Below, piece by piece: positions 26,381-34,919 of a stretch of DNA of 64,000 nucleotides. Positions within the stretch are counted from its first letter, which is position 1. Each line of letters opens with the position of its first letter. The stretch lies in contig CP119325.1 in NCBI GenBank assembly GCA_029202525.1, positions 881,001-945,000 on the forward strand. The letters run 5' to 3'. The position numbers were made by a program, and so were the translations under genes. This DNA is from Candidatus Pseudomonas phytovorans (GTDB lineage Bacteria > Pseudomonadota > Gammaproteobacteria > Pseudomonadales > Pseudomonadaceae). Under the pieces are notes generated by a model. The model saw only the letters and a program-made list of their open reading frames with translations. It was not told the origin of the DNA and made no database searches.

Positions 26381-27853
26381 TTAGAAGACCGAGTTGTAGC
26401 CGCCCAGCTCGACCTGGACCGACTTGATGCGAGTGTATTGAGCCAGCGAGCTGACGCCGTTTTCACGGCCGACGCCCGACTGCTTGTAGCCGCCAACCGG
26501 CATTTCGGCTGGCGATTCACCCCAGGCGTTGATCCAGCAGATACCGGCTTCCAGCTTGTGGATGATGCGGTGGGCGCGGGTGATGTCGTTGGTGCACACG
26601 CCAGCGGCCAGGCCGTATTCGGTGTCGTTGGCGCGGCGGATCACTTCTTCTTCGGTCTCGTAGGACAGAATGCTCATGACCGGGCCGAAGATCTCTTCCT
26701 TGACGATGGTCATGTCGTCGCTGCAGTCGGTGAACACGGTCGGGGCCACGAAGGCGCCCTTGGCGAAATCACCTTCGGTCAGGCGCTCGCCGCCGCACAG
26801 TACGCGGGCGCCTTCTTCTTTACCCTTGGCGATGTAGCCCAGCACGTTTTCCATGTGGGCGAAGCTGACCAGCGGGCCGAAGTTGGTGTTCTCGTCTTCC
26901 GGGTTGCCAACACGGATGCGGGCAACGCGCTCGGCGATCTTGGCTTCGAAGGCGGCCTTCATTTCAGCCGGGATGAACACGCGGGTGCCGTTGGTGCACA
27001 CCTGGCCCGAGCTGTAGAAGTTGGCCATCATGGCGATGTCGGCGGCCTTGTCCAGGTCGGCGTCGGCGCAGATGATCAGTGGCGACTTGCCGCCCAGTTC
27101 CATGGTGACTTCCTTCAGCGAGGAACTGGAGGCGCTGGCCATGACTTTCTTGCCGGTGGTGGTACCGCCGGTGAAGGAAACTTTTTCAATGCGCGGGTGC
27201 TCGGTCAGCCAAGTGCCGACTTCGCGGCCACTGCCGGTCAGAACGTTGAACACGCCATTTGGCAGGCCGGCTTCGGTGTAGATCTCGGCCAGTTTCAGGG
27301 TGGTCAGCGAAGTGACTTCCGATGGTTTGAAGATCATCGCGTTGCCGGCGGCCAGGGCCGGGGCCGATTTCCACAGGGCGATCTGGATCGGGTAGTTCCA
27401 GGCGCCGATACCTGCGGTCACACCCAGTGGCTCGCGGCGGGTGTAGACGAAGGACGATTCACGCAGCGGAATCTGCTCGCCTTCGATGGCCGGTACCAGG
27501 CCAGCGTAGTACTCCAGCACGTCGGCGCCGGTAACGATGTCGACGTAGCGGGTTTCGGAGTACGACTTGCCGGTGTCCAGGGTTTCCAGCTGGGCCAGCT
27601 CATCGTTGCGCTCGCGCAGGATGTCGACGGCGCGGCGCAGGATGCGCGAGCGCTGCATGGCGGTCATCGCAGCCCAGACTTTCTGGCCACGCTCGGCGCT
27701 TTGCACAGCCTTCTCGACGTCAGCCTCGGTGGCACGCTGTACGTGGGCGAGGACTTCGCCGGTGGCCGGGTTGATGGCTTCGAAGGTGGCATCGCTGCCA
27801 GCGTCGACGTAAGCGCCATCAATGTAGAGTTTTTGCGTTCCGAAACGGGCCAT
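26381..27853 (-). CDS. betB: Betaine-aldehyde dehydrogenase BetB
   Basis: A 490-residue NAD(P)-dependent aldehyde dehydrogenase that converts betaine aldehyde to glycine betaine. The ALDH signature MELGGKSPLI carries the catalytic glutamate (near residue 252). The active cysteine lies in FYSSGQVCTNGTRVFIP (near 286). The cofactor region reads WNYPIQIALWKSAPALAAGNAMIFKPSE. The ending YTRIKSVQVELGGYNSVF is typical of BetB. It lies between betI (39 bp) and betA. Confidence 0.96.
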   Translation of the reverse strand: MARFGTQKLYIDGAYVDAGSDATFEAINPATGEVLAHVQRATEADVEKAVQSAERGQKVWAAMTAMQRSRILRRAVDILRERNDELAQLETLDTGKSYSETRYVDIVTGADVLEYYAGLVPAIEGEQIPLRESSFVYTRREPLGVTAGIGAWNYPIQIALWKSAPALAAGNAMIFKPSEVTSLTTLKLAEIYTEAGLPNGVFNVLTGSGREVGTWLTEHPRIEKVSFTGGTTTGKKVMASASSSSLKEVTMELGGKSPLIICADADLDKAADIAMMANFYSSGQVCTNGTRVFIPAEMKAAFEAKIAERVARIRVGNPEDENTNFGPLVSFAHMENVLGYIAKGKEEGARVLCGGERLTEGDFAKGAFVAPTVFTDCSDDMTIVKEEIFGPVMSILSYETEEEVIRRANDTEYGLAAGVCTNDITRAHRIIHKLEAGICWINAWGESPAEMPVGGYKQSGVGRENGVSSLAQYTRIKSVQVELGGYNSVF

Positions 27854-27892
27854 AGTGTCCTCGCAAGTGCAGTGTGTGGTTTGGCTTGCGCG

Positions 27893-28549
27893 TCACGCTC
27901 CTGCCGGGTTGGCAAGGGCCGTGCGTGCTTGTTCAGCGGCCTGGTCGTTGGTGCTCAGGGTGTGCTGTTTAGCCAGTTGTAGATCCATGTATTCGTAAGC
28001 AATCCGTATCGCCTGGTCAGTGTCGAATGCATCACCCGACAGGGCACCACGCAGCCACAAGCCGTCGATCAGGGCCGCCAGGCCGCGGGCTGCCTTGCGC
28101 GCATGGTAAAGCGGCAATACGCGGCGGAACTGGCAGCACAGGTTGGAATACAAGCGGTGGTCGTTGATCCGCTGCAACCTGTGCAAATCGGGCTGGTGCA
28201 TGCTGGAAGCCCAGAAGGCCAACCAGGTTTTCATTGCCGGGCCGTTCACCTGGCTGGCATCGAAGTTGCCCTCGATGATCACTTTCAGGTGAGCGCGCGG
28301 GCTGTCGTCCGTCAGGGCCTGGCGGCGTGCTCTGACACCTTCGTTGAGCATGCTCATGATGTAACCCATCGTCGCTGCGATCAGGCCATTCTTGTCCCGA
28401 AAGTAGTGACTGATGATGCCGTTCGACACACCGGCCAAACGGGCAATCAGCGCAATGCTGGCGTCCCCCAGACCGACCTGATCGACCGCCTGCAACGTGG
28501 CTTCGATCAACTGCTGGCGGCGGATGGGTTGCATACCGACCTTGGGCAT
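27893..28549 (-). CDS. betI: Choline-responsive repressor BetI, TetR family
   Basis: A 218-residue TetR-family repressor of the choline genes, released by choline. The N-terminal HTH reads RRQQLIEATLQAVDQVGLGDASIALIARLAGVSNGIISHYFRDKNGLI, as in E. coli BetI. The ligand domain follows (GNFDASQVNGPAMKTWLAFWASS, where the WLAFW aromatics fit choline binding). It is somewhat longer than E. coli BetI (195) at the C-terminus. A 20-bp palindrome that should be its operator lies 70 bp upstream of the start. Confidence 0.94.
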   Translation of the reverse strand: MPKVGMQPIRRQQLIEATLQAVDQVGLGDASIALIARLAGVSNGIISHYFRDKNGLIAATMGYIMSMLNEGVRARRQALTDDSPRAHLKVIIEGNFDASQVNGPAMKTWLAFWASSMHQPDLHRLQRINDHRLYSNLCCQFRRVLPLYHARKAARGLAALIDGLWLRGALSGDAFDTDQAIRIAYEYMDLQLAKQHTLSTNDQAAEQARTALANPAGA

Positions 28550-28618
28550 CTTGCTATCTCCTCAGGCCTGCGAGCAGACGACGGGCGGCTGACTCGGCGA
28601 AGGCCAGTCTATTTTGTT

Positions 28619-28638
28619 TTGATTGAACGTTCAATCAA
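28619..28638. promoter_or_regulatory. BetI operator, perfect 20-bp palindrome
   Basis: TTGATTGAACGTTCAATCAA is an exact inverted repeat upstream of betI, in the form of known BetI boxes (TGAACGTTCA core). It should repress betIBA. The betT start is 388 bp away on the other side and may have separate control. Confidence 0.8.
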
Positions 28639-28755
28639 TAAAGAATAAGCTCTGCGACAATTTGTTCCATTGACAGTTTTCAAGGCTGTCGAGAAGGCAC
28701 GAATTGACACCCCAGGAAATCGTGTAACCCCCGGAATACAAGGCGTTGACGGGCA

Positions 28756-28947
28756 TGAGCGATGCGAAATGCAGATTCTGCCGTGCGGCCCCAGGCCCTG
28801 CGACAGGCCCTTGGAGCGGGCGGGGTGATCTGTGACGAATGCGCGCACCTTTGCGAAGGCGTGGCATTTATCAGCAGGCCACCTGTCTGTTTTTTGCAAC
28901 GTATCGATTCGGGATCACGGTTTCCAAGGTGCTTTTATAACACCTGA
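28756..28947 (+). pseudogene. Probable frameshifted small C4 zinc-finger gene (ClpX-type zinc-binding domain)
   Basis: One frame from the ATG at 28756 reads MSDAKCRFCR. The neighbouring frame downstream reads GVICDECAHLCEG. Together they make the CxxC..CxxC pattern of the ClpX N-terminal zinc finger (ICDECVxLC). The two CxxC parts lie 49 nt apart, one base off a multiple of three, so they are in different frames. This looks like a small zinc-finger ORF broken by a frameshift, but a sequencing error or chance cannot be excluded. It lies in the 476-bp gap between betI and betT, which otherwise shows only the BetI operator. Confidence 0.4.
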
Positions 28948-29025
28948 CGCAGTGGGGATATTCCACCAATTGCGCAGGAAAGACTGATTAGCCTCCACAG
29001 CCGTACTGCCCGGAGCATTCGTGCA

Positions 29026-31029
29026 ATGAGTTCTGCCTCCCTTACCAAACCCCCCGCCGAGAGGGTACGGGTCAACCGCGTGGTGTTCTTCACCTCTGCG
29101 CTGTTGATCCTTGTTCTGACTGCCTTGCTGATCGCTGTACCCGAAACTGCCGGCCAGGTGCTGGGCGTGGCCCAGAAGTGGCTGACGCGCACCTTCGGCT
29201 GGTATTACATGCTGGTCATCTGCAGCTATCTGGTGTTTGTCATCTACCTGGCGTTCTCCGACTACGGCAGCCTCAAGCTGGGCGGCAAGGACGACCAGCC
29301 GGACTTCAGCTACGGCGCCTGGGCCGGCATGCTGTTCTCTTCAGGCATTGGTATTTCGCTGCTGTACTTCGGCGCGTCCGAGCCGCTGGACCACTACTTC
29401 AACCCACCGGAAGGCACCCCCGCCAGCCTTGAGGCCGCGCGCCAGGGCCTGCAGCTGACCTTCCTGCACTGGGGCCTGCACGGCTGGGCAATCTATGCCC
29501 TGGTCGGCCTGGCCGTGGGTTACTTTGCCTACCGCCACAACCAGCCGCTGGCACTGCGCTCGGCGCTGTACCCGCTGGTCGGCGAGCGTTGGGTCAAGGG
29601 CGCTGCCGGCAATGCCGTGGACATCTTCGGCATGTTCGTCACCCTGCTCGGCCTGGTGACCAACCTGGGTATCGGTTCGATGCAGGTGTCGTCCGGCCTT
29701 GAGTACCTGTTCGGCATGGACCACAGCAAGACCAACCTGCTGGTGGTGATTCTGGTCATGGCGGGTGTGGCCACCGTGGCGGCGGTTTCGGGTGTGGAAA
29801 ACGGCATCCGCCGCCTGTCCAACCTGAACATCATGCTGTTCAGCGGCCTGTTGATCTTCGTGCTGCTGGGTGGCGAAACCCTGCACCTGCTCAACGGCCT
29901 GGTGCAGAACGTTGGCGACTACCTGAACGGTATCGTGCTGAAGACCTTCGACCTGTATGTCTACGAAGGTTCGGGTGACAAGTCCGAACGCTGGTTGGGC
30001 CTGTGGACCGTGTTCTACTGGGCGTGGTGGATTTCCTGGGGCCCATTCGTCGGCATGTTCATTGCCCGTATCTCCAAGGGCCGCACCGTGCGCCAACTGG
30101 TCATGGGCGTGCTGCTGATCCCGCTGGGCTTCACCCTGGCGTGGCTGTCGATCTTCGGCAACACCGCGCTGGACCTGGTGATCAACCAGGGCGCCGTGGA
30201 GCTGGGCAAAACCGCGCTTGAGCAACCCTCGATGTCGATCTACCAGCTGCTGGAATACTTCCCGGCCGCCAAAATCGTCATCGGTGTAGCGGTGTTCGTC
30301 GGCTTCGTACTGTTCCTCACCCCGGCCGACTCCGGCGCGGTGATGATGGCCAACTTGTCGTGCAAAGGCGGCAAGGTTGACGAAGACGCCCCGCACTGGA
30401 TGGTGGTGTTCTGGTCGGTGATCATCACCCTGGTCACCATCGGCTTGCTGTTTGCCGGTAACTTCGAAGCCATGCAGACCATGGTGGTGCTGGCTGGCCT
30501 GCCGTTCTCGGTGGTGCTGGTGCTGTTCATGTTTGGCCTGTACAAGGCCATGAAGCAGGACATGGTGGTTGAGCGCGAGCGTGCCGAGTTGGCCGCCCGT
30601 GGCCGTCGCGGCTTCAGCGAGCGTCTGACCCAGCTGGAACTGCAGCCGACCCAGGCGGTGGTACAGCGCTTCATGGACAAGCAGGTCAGCCCAGCGCTGA
30701 AAGACGCCGCCGCACAGTTGCAGACTCTGGGCTTCGAGGTGGAAACCCGCGTCGGCCAGTCGCGCAACATGATGGGCCTGCGGGTGATGATGGACGAGGG
30801 TAACCCGTTCGTTTATGAGGTGAGCCTGGATGGCTATATGGCTGCGCCGAGTGAGGCACCGGTGGAAGGAGAGCCCCAAGTAAGCCAGCGCTTCTACCGT
30901 GCCGAGGTGTACCTGCACGATGGCAGTCAGGAGTACGACCTGATGGGCTTTGCGCCCGAGCAGATCGTGCGGGATGTGCTGGACCAGTTCGAAAGCCACC
31001 GCCAGTTGCTGGGGCGTGTGTATAGCTGA
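29026..31029 (+). CDS. betT: BCCT-family choline/betaine transporter BetT
   Basis: A 667-residue sodium- or proton-coupled choline importer. Twelve membrane segments occupy about residues 20-510, with the BCCT signatures GMLFSSGIGISLLYFGASEP (near 105), the aromatic substrate motif FYWAWWISWGPFVGMFIARIS (near 330) and SGAVMMANL. A soluble C-terminal extension of about 150 residues follows, containing ERERAELAARGRRGFSERL and ending in EQIVRDVLDQFESHRQLLGRVYS. Long-tailed BetT proteins use it as an osmosensing domain. It is divergent from betIBA and closed by a strong terminator. Confidence 0.93.
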   Translation: MSSASLTKPPAERVRVNRVVFFTSALLILVLTALLIAVPETAGQVLGVAQKWLTRTFGWYYMLVICSYLVFVIYLAFSDYGSLKLGGKDDQPDFSYGAWAGMLFSSGIGISLLYFGASEPLDHYFNPPEGTPASLEAARQGLQLTFLHWGLHGWAIYALVGLAVGYFAYRHNQPLALRSALYPLVGERWVKGAAGNAVDIFGMFVTLLGLVTNLGIGSMQVSSGLEYLFGMDHSKTNLLVVILVMAGVATVAAVSGVENGIRRLSNLNIMLFSGLLIFVLLGGETLHLLNGLVQNVGDYLNGIVLKTFDLYVYEGSGDKSERWLGLWTVFYWAWWISWGPFVGMFIARISKGRTVRQLVMGVLLIPLGFTLAWLSIFGNTALDLVINQGAVELGKTALEQPSMSIYQLLEYFPAAKIVIGVAVFVGFVLFLTPADSGAVMMANLSCKGGKVDEDAPHWMVVFWSVIITLVTIGLLFAGNFEAMQTMVVLAGLPFSVVLVLFMFGLYKAMKQDMVVERERAELAARGRRGFSERLTQLELQPTQAVVQRFMDKQVSPALKDAAAQLQTLGFEVETRVGQSRNMMGLRVMMDEGNPFVYEVSLDGYMAAPSEAPVEGEPQVSQRFYRAEVYLHDGSQEYDLMGFAPEQIVRDVLDQFESHRQLLGRVYS

Positions 31030-31049
31030 TCGCCTTTGAGGTACAAAAG

Positions 31050-31074
31050 ACCCGCTCCTGTGAGCGGGTTTTTT
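31050..31074 (+). terminator. Rho-independent terminator of betT
   Basis: Stem ACCCGCTC / GAGCGGGT with a 4-nt loop and six T residues, 20 bp after the betT stop. Confidence 0.88.
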
Positions 31075-31085
31075 ATTGGGTCCGC

Positions 31086-31195
31086 TGTGCGGCCCTTCAC
31101 GGGCACGCCCGCTCCCACAGGGATCGCGTAAGCCTCAGGTCTGTGAGATTCCTGTGGGAGCGGGCGTGCCCGCGAAGGGCTGCATAGCAGCCCCA
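31086..31195. repeat. REP pair (inverted) between betT and the deacetylase gene
   Basis: Two inverted copies of the putida-type REP (GGGCACGCCCGCTCCCACAGG and its inverse) separated by about 35 bp, in a gap between convergent genes. Transcript ends or gyrase sites are the usual roles. Confidence 0.85.
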
Positions 31196-31201
31196 GCATT
31201 T

Positions 31202-31981
31202 TCAGCGGTTGGCGTAGCGCCCGTTCTTGCCGTGCCCCGGCATCGCCAGGTTGCTGCGCACGGCAATCATCTGCTTGAGCCTTATCAGTTCGATGCCCTG
31301 GCCCTTGAGCTTCGGCAACTCGCGCTCCAGCACTTCCAGGGTCTGTGGATAAGGGTGCCCGATCAGCACCGCCGAACCTTGCTTGCGGGCAACGGCGATG
31401 CCCTGCTGCAATTGTGCGTTAATCGCTTCGGTAGTGCGCACGTCGTCGAGGAACACATCCCGCGAAACATGCGCCAGGTCCTGTGCCTGCGCTTCGGCGG
31501 CAGCGACCGTGGCCGCACTGGTACGGCTGTCGACAAAGAACAGGTGCCGCCGCTGCAACTCGCCCATCAGCCAGGCCATTGGCTCGCGCTGGGCGGTCAT
31601 GCGGCTGCCCATGTGGTTGTTGATGCCGGCAGCGTAGGGCACCTTGAGCAGGGCGGCGTCCAGGCGCCGGGCCAGTTCTTCGATGGCAATGCCCGGGTGC
31701 CAGGCATAGGGCCCGGTGGCCGGGTCCATGGGCATGTGCAGGATCACCGTTTTGCCAGCCTTGTGCGCCTGGCGGGCGAAGTCGGTGGCATGGGGGGTAT
31801 CGGGCATGATCGCCATGGTCACCGGCCCCGGCAATGCGAGGGTACGGCTGTCACGCTCGGGGCTCTGGCCCAGGTCGTCGATGATGATGCTCATGTAGGC
31901 CTTGGTGGCCGGTGCCGCTTGCGCGAAACCGGCCAACAGGCCGAACAGCAGGCACAGCAGAAAGCGCATGGGCTGAATCAT
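31202..31981 (-). CDS. Divergent polysaccharide deacetylase family protein (YibQ/DUF610 type)
   Basis: A periplasmic protein of 259 residues. A signal peptide (MRFLLCLLFGLLAGFAQAAPA) precedes the family motif AYMSIIIDDLGQSPERDSR, then PVTMAIMPDTPHA, VILHMPMDP and NNHMGSRMT. These keep the NodB-like barrel's acidic and histidine residues. The enzymatic activity of this group is not known to me. The ATG overlaps the ctpA stop (ATGA), and the order envC-ctpA-yibQ is a conserved cell-envelope block, so a role with peptidoglycan remodelling is likely. Confidence 0.85.
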   Translation of the reverse strand: MIQPMRFLLCLLFGLLAGFAQAAPATKAYMSIIIDDLGQSPERDSRTLALPGPVTMAIMPDTPHATDFARQAHKAGKTVILHMPMDPATGPYAWHPGIAIEELARRLDAALLKVPYAAGINNHMGSRMTAQREPMAWLMGELQRRHLFFVDSRTSAATVAAAEAQAQDLAHVSRDVFLDDVRTTEAINAQLQQGIAVARKQGSAVLIGHPYPQTLEVLERELPKLKGQGIELIRLKQMIAVRSNLAMPGHGKNGRYANR

Positions 31982-33294
31982 TTGCCCGAGGTGATGTTCA
32001 GGCCCTTGAGCAGGCTCAGTGCCTGGCTCAGCTGGAAGTCGTCATCCTGCGGGCGTTCCTTGCGCTTGCTGCTGCCGGTCGGGCGGTCGGCACCGCCGTT
32101 GCCGTTGCCCAGGTGCCCCTGCAGGTCAGCTTCCTTGAAATTGTCGGTGTCGACTTCGGCGGTGAGCTTGGCCGGGCGCACTTCGATGTCAGGGACGATG
32201 CCTTGCGCCTGGATCGAGCGGCCATTGGGGGTGAAGTACAGCGCAGTGGTCAGCTTCAGGGCGCGGTCGTTGGCCAGTGGCAGCACAGTCTGCACCGAAC
32301 CTTTGCCGAAGCTGTCGGTGCCCATCAGCACGGCCCGCTTCTGGTCCTGCAGGGCGCCGGCGACAATTTCTGAGGCCGAGGCGCTGCCGCCGTTGATCAG
32401 CACCACCAGTGGCACGCCTTCGCTGGCGTCGGCCGGGTCGGCCGAGAAGCGCAGCTCCGAGTTGGCGATGCGGCCCTTGGTGTAGACGATCAGGCCTTTG
32501 GTCAGGAAGTGGTCGGCCACTTCCACCGCCGACTGCAGCACGCCGCCCGGGTTGTTGCGCAGGTCCAGCACCACGCCCCGAAGCTTCTTGCCGTTGTCCT
32601 TGCGCAGCTTGGCCAGTGCCTTGCCCACTTCGTCGCCGGTCTTGACCTGGAACTGGGTGATGCGGATGTAGCCGTAGTCGTTCTCCAGCAGTTGGCTCTT
32701 CACGCTCTTGACCTGGATGACCGCTCGGGCCAGCGTCACGTCGAACGGGTTACCGCCGTCGCGCACCAGGGTCAGGGTGATTTTCTCGCCGATCTTGCCG
32801 CGCATCTTGTCGACCGCTTCGGTCATGGTCTGGCCACGGGTCGGGGCGCCATTGATCTTGACGATCAGGTCGCCGGCCTGCACGCCGGCACGCGAAGCCG
32901 GGGTGTCGTCGATCGGCGAGACCACCTTGATGAAGCCGTCTTCCTGGCCCACTTCGATGCCCAGCCCGCCGAACTCACCGCTGGTGCTTTCCTGCAGCTC
33001 CTGGAAGTCCTCTGGGCCAAGGTAGGCGGAGTGCGGGTCGAGGTTGCTGAGCATCCCCTTGATGGCGTTTTCCAGCAGGGTCTTGTCATCTACCGGTTCG
33101 ACGTAGGCCGCCTTGATGCGGTCCATGACTTCGGCAAAGGTGCGCAGCTCTTCCAGCGGCAGCGGCGCCTTGGCGGTCACCTCGGTGGCGGGCACTGCAG
33201 CGGCCTTGGCCGGCTCTGCGGCGATAGCCAGGGGCGCGCCGACCGCCAGGGCGATGGACAGGGCCAGCTGGGTGAGACGAGGCGAGTGCAGCAT
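31978..33294 (-). CDS. ctpA: Carboxyl-terminal processing protease, S41 family (CtpA)
   Basis: A periplasmic serine protease of 438 residues. Order: signal peptide (about 1-24), a helical N-terminus, a PDZ domain (about 80-165; FGGLGIEVGQEDGFIKVVSP, RAGVQAGDLIVKINGAPT), the S41 core with the catalytic serine in INGGSASASEIVAGALQD and the lysine in GTDSFGKGSVQTVLPL, and a C-terminal tail rich in charged residues. P. aeruginosa CtpA degrades peptidoglycan hydrolases with its partner LbcA. The start MLHSPRL has GGAG 10 nt upstream. It follows envC by 78 bp, consistent with control of wall hydrolysis. Confidence 0.92.
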   Translation of the reverse strand: MLHSPRLTQLALSIALAVGAPLAIAAEPAKAAAVPATEVTAKAPLPLEELRTFAEVMDRIKAAYVEPVDDKTLLENAIKGMLSNLDPHSAYLGPEDFQELQESTSGEFGGLGIEVGQEDGFIKVVSPIDDTPASRAGVQAGDLIVKINGAPTRGQTMTEAVDKMRGKIGEKITLTLVRDGGNPFDVTLARAVIQVKSVKSQLLENDYGYIRITQFQVKTGDEVGKALAKLRKDNGKKLRGVVLDLRNNPGGVLQSAVEVADHFLTKGLIVYTKGRIANSELRFSADPADASEGVPLVVLINGGSASASEIVAGALQDQKRAVLMGTDSFGKGSVQTVLPLANDRALKLTTALYFTPNGRSIQAQGIVPDIEVRPAKLTAEVDTDNFKEADLQGHLGNGNGGADRPTGSSKRKERPQDDDFQLSQALSLLKGLNITSGK

Positions 33295-33372
33295 GTCGAA
33301 CGAACTCCTGATCCTGTAGGCGCTCCCTGGGGAGCATCGGCGCAGCATTCAGGCTACGCCGTAGAAATTTGA

Positions 33373-34689
33373 CTAGCCCCGGCACCACTGCGAAGGGTCG
33401 GTCGGGCGGCCTTGCTGGCGGATGGCGAAGTACAAGCCTGCCGCGTCCTGGCCACCGCTGTCGCCAACGGTGGAAATGGCTTCACCGGCCTTTACGATAT
33501 CACCGGCGCTCTTGAGCAGGCTCTGGTTGTGGCCGTACAGGCTCAGGTAGCCGTTGCCGTGGTCGAGAATGACCAGAAGCCCGGCACCGCGCAACCAGTC
33601 GGCGAACACCACGCGCCCGCCGTGTACCGCACGCACCTGGGTGCCCGGGTTGGCACTTATCATCACCCCGTCCCACTTGGCGCGCGCGTCGCTGCCACGG
33701 GCATCGCCGAAGCGTGCCAGCAATCGACCGTTGACGGGCCACGGAAGTTTTCCGCGTGCTGAAGAAAATGCGCCGCCGTAGCTTGCGCCGTCGGTCGAAA
33801 CGATAGGGCCGAGGGTGCTGCGGGCCTTTTTCGGTGGCTCTACAGGCTCTGCGGGTTCGCGTGCCTGGGCGCGGGCAGCGGCAGCGGCCAGGGCTTCCTG
33901 CTGGCGGCGTTTTTCCGCTTCCTGCTGGGCCAGCAAGGCTTTCTTGCGCGCTTCTTCAGCTTCGCGGGCCTGCCGGGCCAGGGTTTCCTCGATGGTCTTG
34001 AGCACTTTGGCCAGGTCGGCCTGGTCCTGCTCACGGCTTTGCAGTTTGTGGTCTCGGTCTTTCACGTCGCTGTTGAGCTTGGCCAGCACCTGCTGACGCT
34101 TGCCGCGCTCGGTTTCCAGCGCCTGGCGGCGGCTGTCGAGGTCGGCGCGTTGAGCCAGCAACTGTTGCTGCTGGGTGGCAATATCCTGCTCGACGTTGGC
34201 CAGTTGGCGCAGCGTTTCGTTGAAGGTGCGCAGTTGCTCCACGCGCGCCTTGCTCAGGTAGTCGTAATAGCTCAGGGTGCGGGCGAATTTCTCGGGGTTC
34301 TGCTGGTTCAGCAGCAACTTGAGGTATTCCTCGCGGCCATTGTTCTGGTAGGCCGAACGGGCCTGTATGGCAATCAGTCGCTGCTGTTCAACGCGGGCGC
34401 TCTGGAGTTTTTTTTTCTCGGTATCAAGGCGCTCCAGATCGCCCTCGGTCTTTTTTAGTTCTTGCTGCAAAGCCTCCACCTGTTTTTCGAGGTCGCCGAT
34501 GTCGGTCTCGGTGGCTTTGAGGTCCTTTTGCACGCCGGCCTTTTCTTCCTGGAGCTTGCCCAGCGTCTTCTTGAGCTCGGCAATGTCCTGGCGGGTGGCG
34601 TCCAGTTGCTGCTGGGTCTGTGCACGCTCATCGGCGAAGGCCGGGCCGAGCAGGCAAGACAGGGCGAGTAGGATCAGGGCGCGAAGCAT
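33373..34689 (-). CDS. envC: Murein hydrolase activator EnvC
   Basis: A periplasmic protein of 438 residues. A signal peptide (MLRALILLALSCLLGPAFA) is followed by long coiled coils (about 25-290, heptads rich in Q, L, E and K) and a C-terminal LytM domain (about 325-438). The LytM domain is degenerate: the HxH pair is replaced (AGLYFAIRQQGRP), as in E. coli EnvC, which activates the amidases AmiA and AmiB at the division site instead of cutting murein itself. The frame remains open upstream through a REP and terminator, so the signal-peptide ATG is the right start. Confidence 0.92.
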   Translation of the reverse strand: MLRALILLALSCLLGPAFADERAQTQQQLDATRQDIAELKKTLGKLQEEKAGVQKDLKATETDIGDLEKQVEALQQELKKTEGDLERLDTEKKKLQSARVEQQRLIAIQARSAYQNNGREEYLKLLLNQQNPEKFARTLSYYDYLSKARVEQLRTFNETLRQLANVEQDIATQQQQLLAQRADLDSRRQALETERGKRQQVLAKLNSDVKDRDHKLQSREQDQADLAKVLKTIEETLARQAREAEEARKKALLAQQEAEKRRQQEALAAAAARAQAREPAEPVEPPKKARSTLGPIVSTDGASYGGAFSSARGKLPWPVNGRLLARFGDARGSDARAKWDGVMISANPGTQVRAVHGGRVVFADWLRGAGLLVILDHGNGYLSLYGHNQSLLKSAGDIVKAGEAISTVGDSGGQDAAGLYFAIRQQGRPTDPSQWCRG

Positions 34690-34743
34690 GGGGTTTGGCG
34701 TACCAAGGATGGAGACTGGCCTAGTATGCCCGCCCGGGCGGGC

Positions 34744-34780
34744 AAAAAAAACGCCTCGCTGCCAGTGTAGCGAGGCGTTT
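34744..34780 (-). terminator. Rho-independent terminator between gpmI and envC
   Basis: An 11-bp stem (AACGCCTCGCT / AGCGAGGCGTT) followed on the minus strand by a run of T. It lies beyond the REP pair after gpmI. Confidence 0.85.
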
Positions 34781-34801
34781 GTCTGGAATTCATGCGTTAT
34801 T

Positions 34802-34911
34802 GGGGCTGCTTCGCAGCCCTTCGCGGGCACGCCCGCTCCCACAAAAGCGGGGTGTATCGCCGATCCGGTGGGAGCGGGCGTGCCCGCGAAGGGCCGCAAA
34901 GCGGCCCCAAT
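34802..34911. repeat. REP pair between gpmI and envC
   Basis: Inverted putida-type REPs (CGCGGGCACGCCCGCTCCCACA and its mirror) flanked by GGGGCTGC/GGGGCCGC ends. It lies before the terminator, inside the gpmI 3' region. Confidence 0.85.
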
Positions 34912-34919
34912 ACGCCGAT

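Noticed and set aside
24431..27982. A 1,183-codon open frame on the plus strand opposite betA and betB
   Set aside because: It is an antisense shadow of two well-supported GC-rich genes and has no recognisable domain.
34690..34899. N-terminal extension of EnvC by 70 residues
   Set aside because: It would read through a REP and terminator and precede a clear signal peptide.
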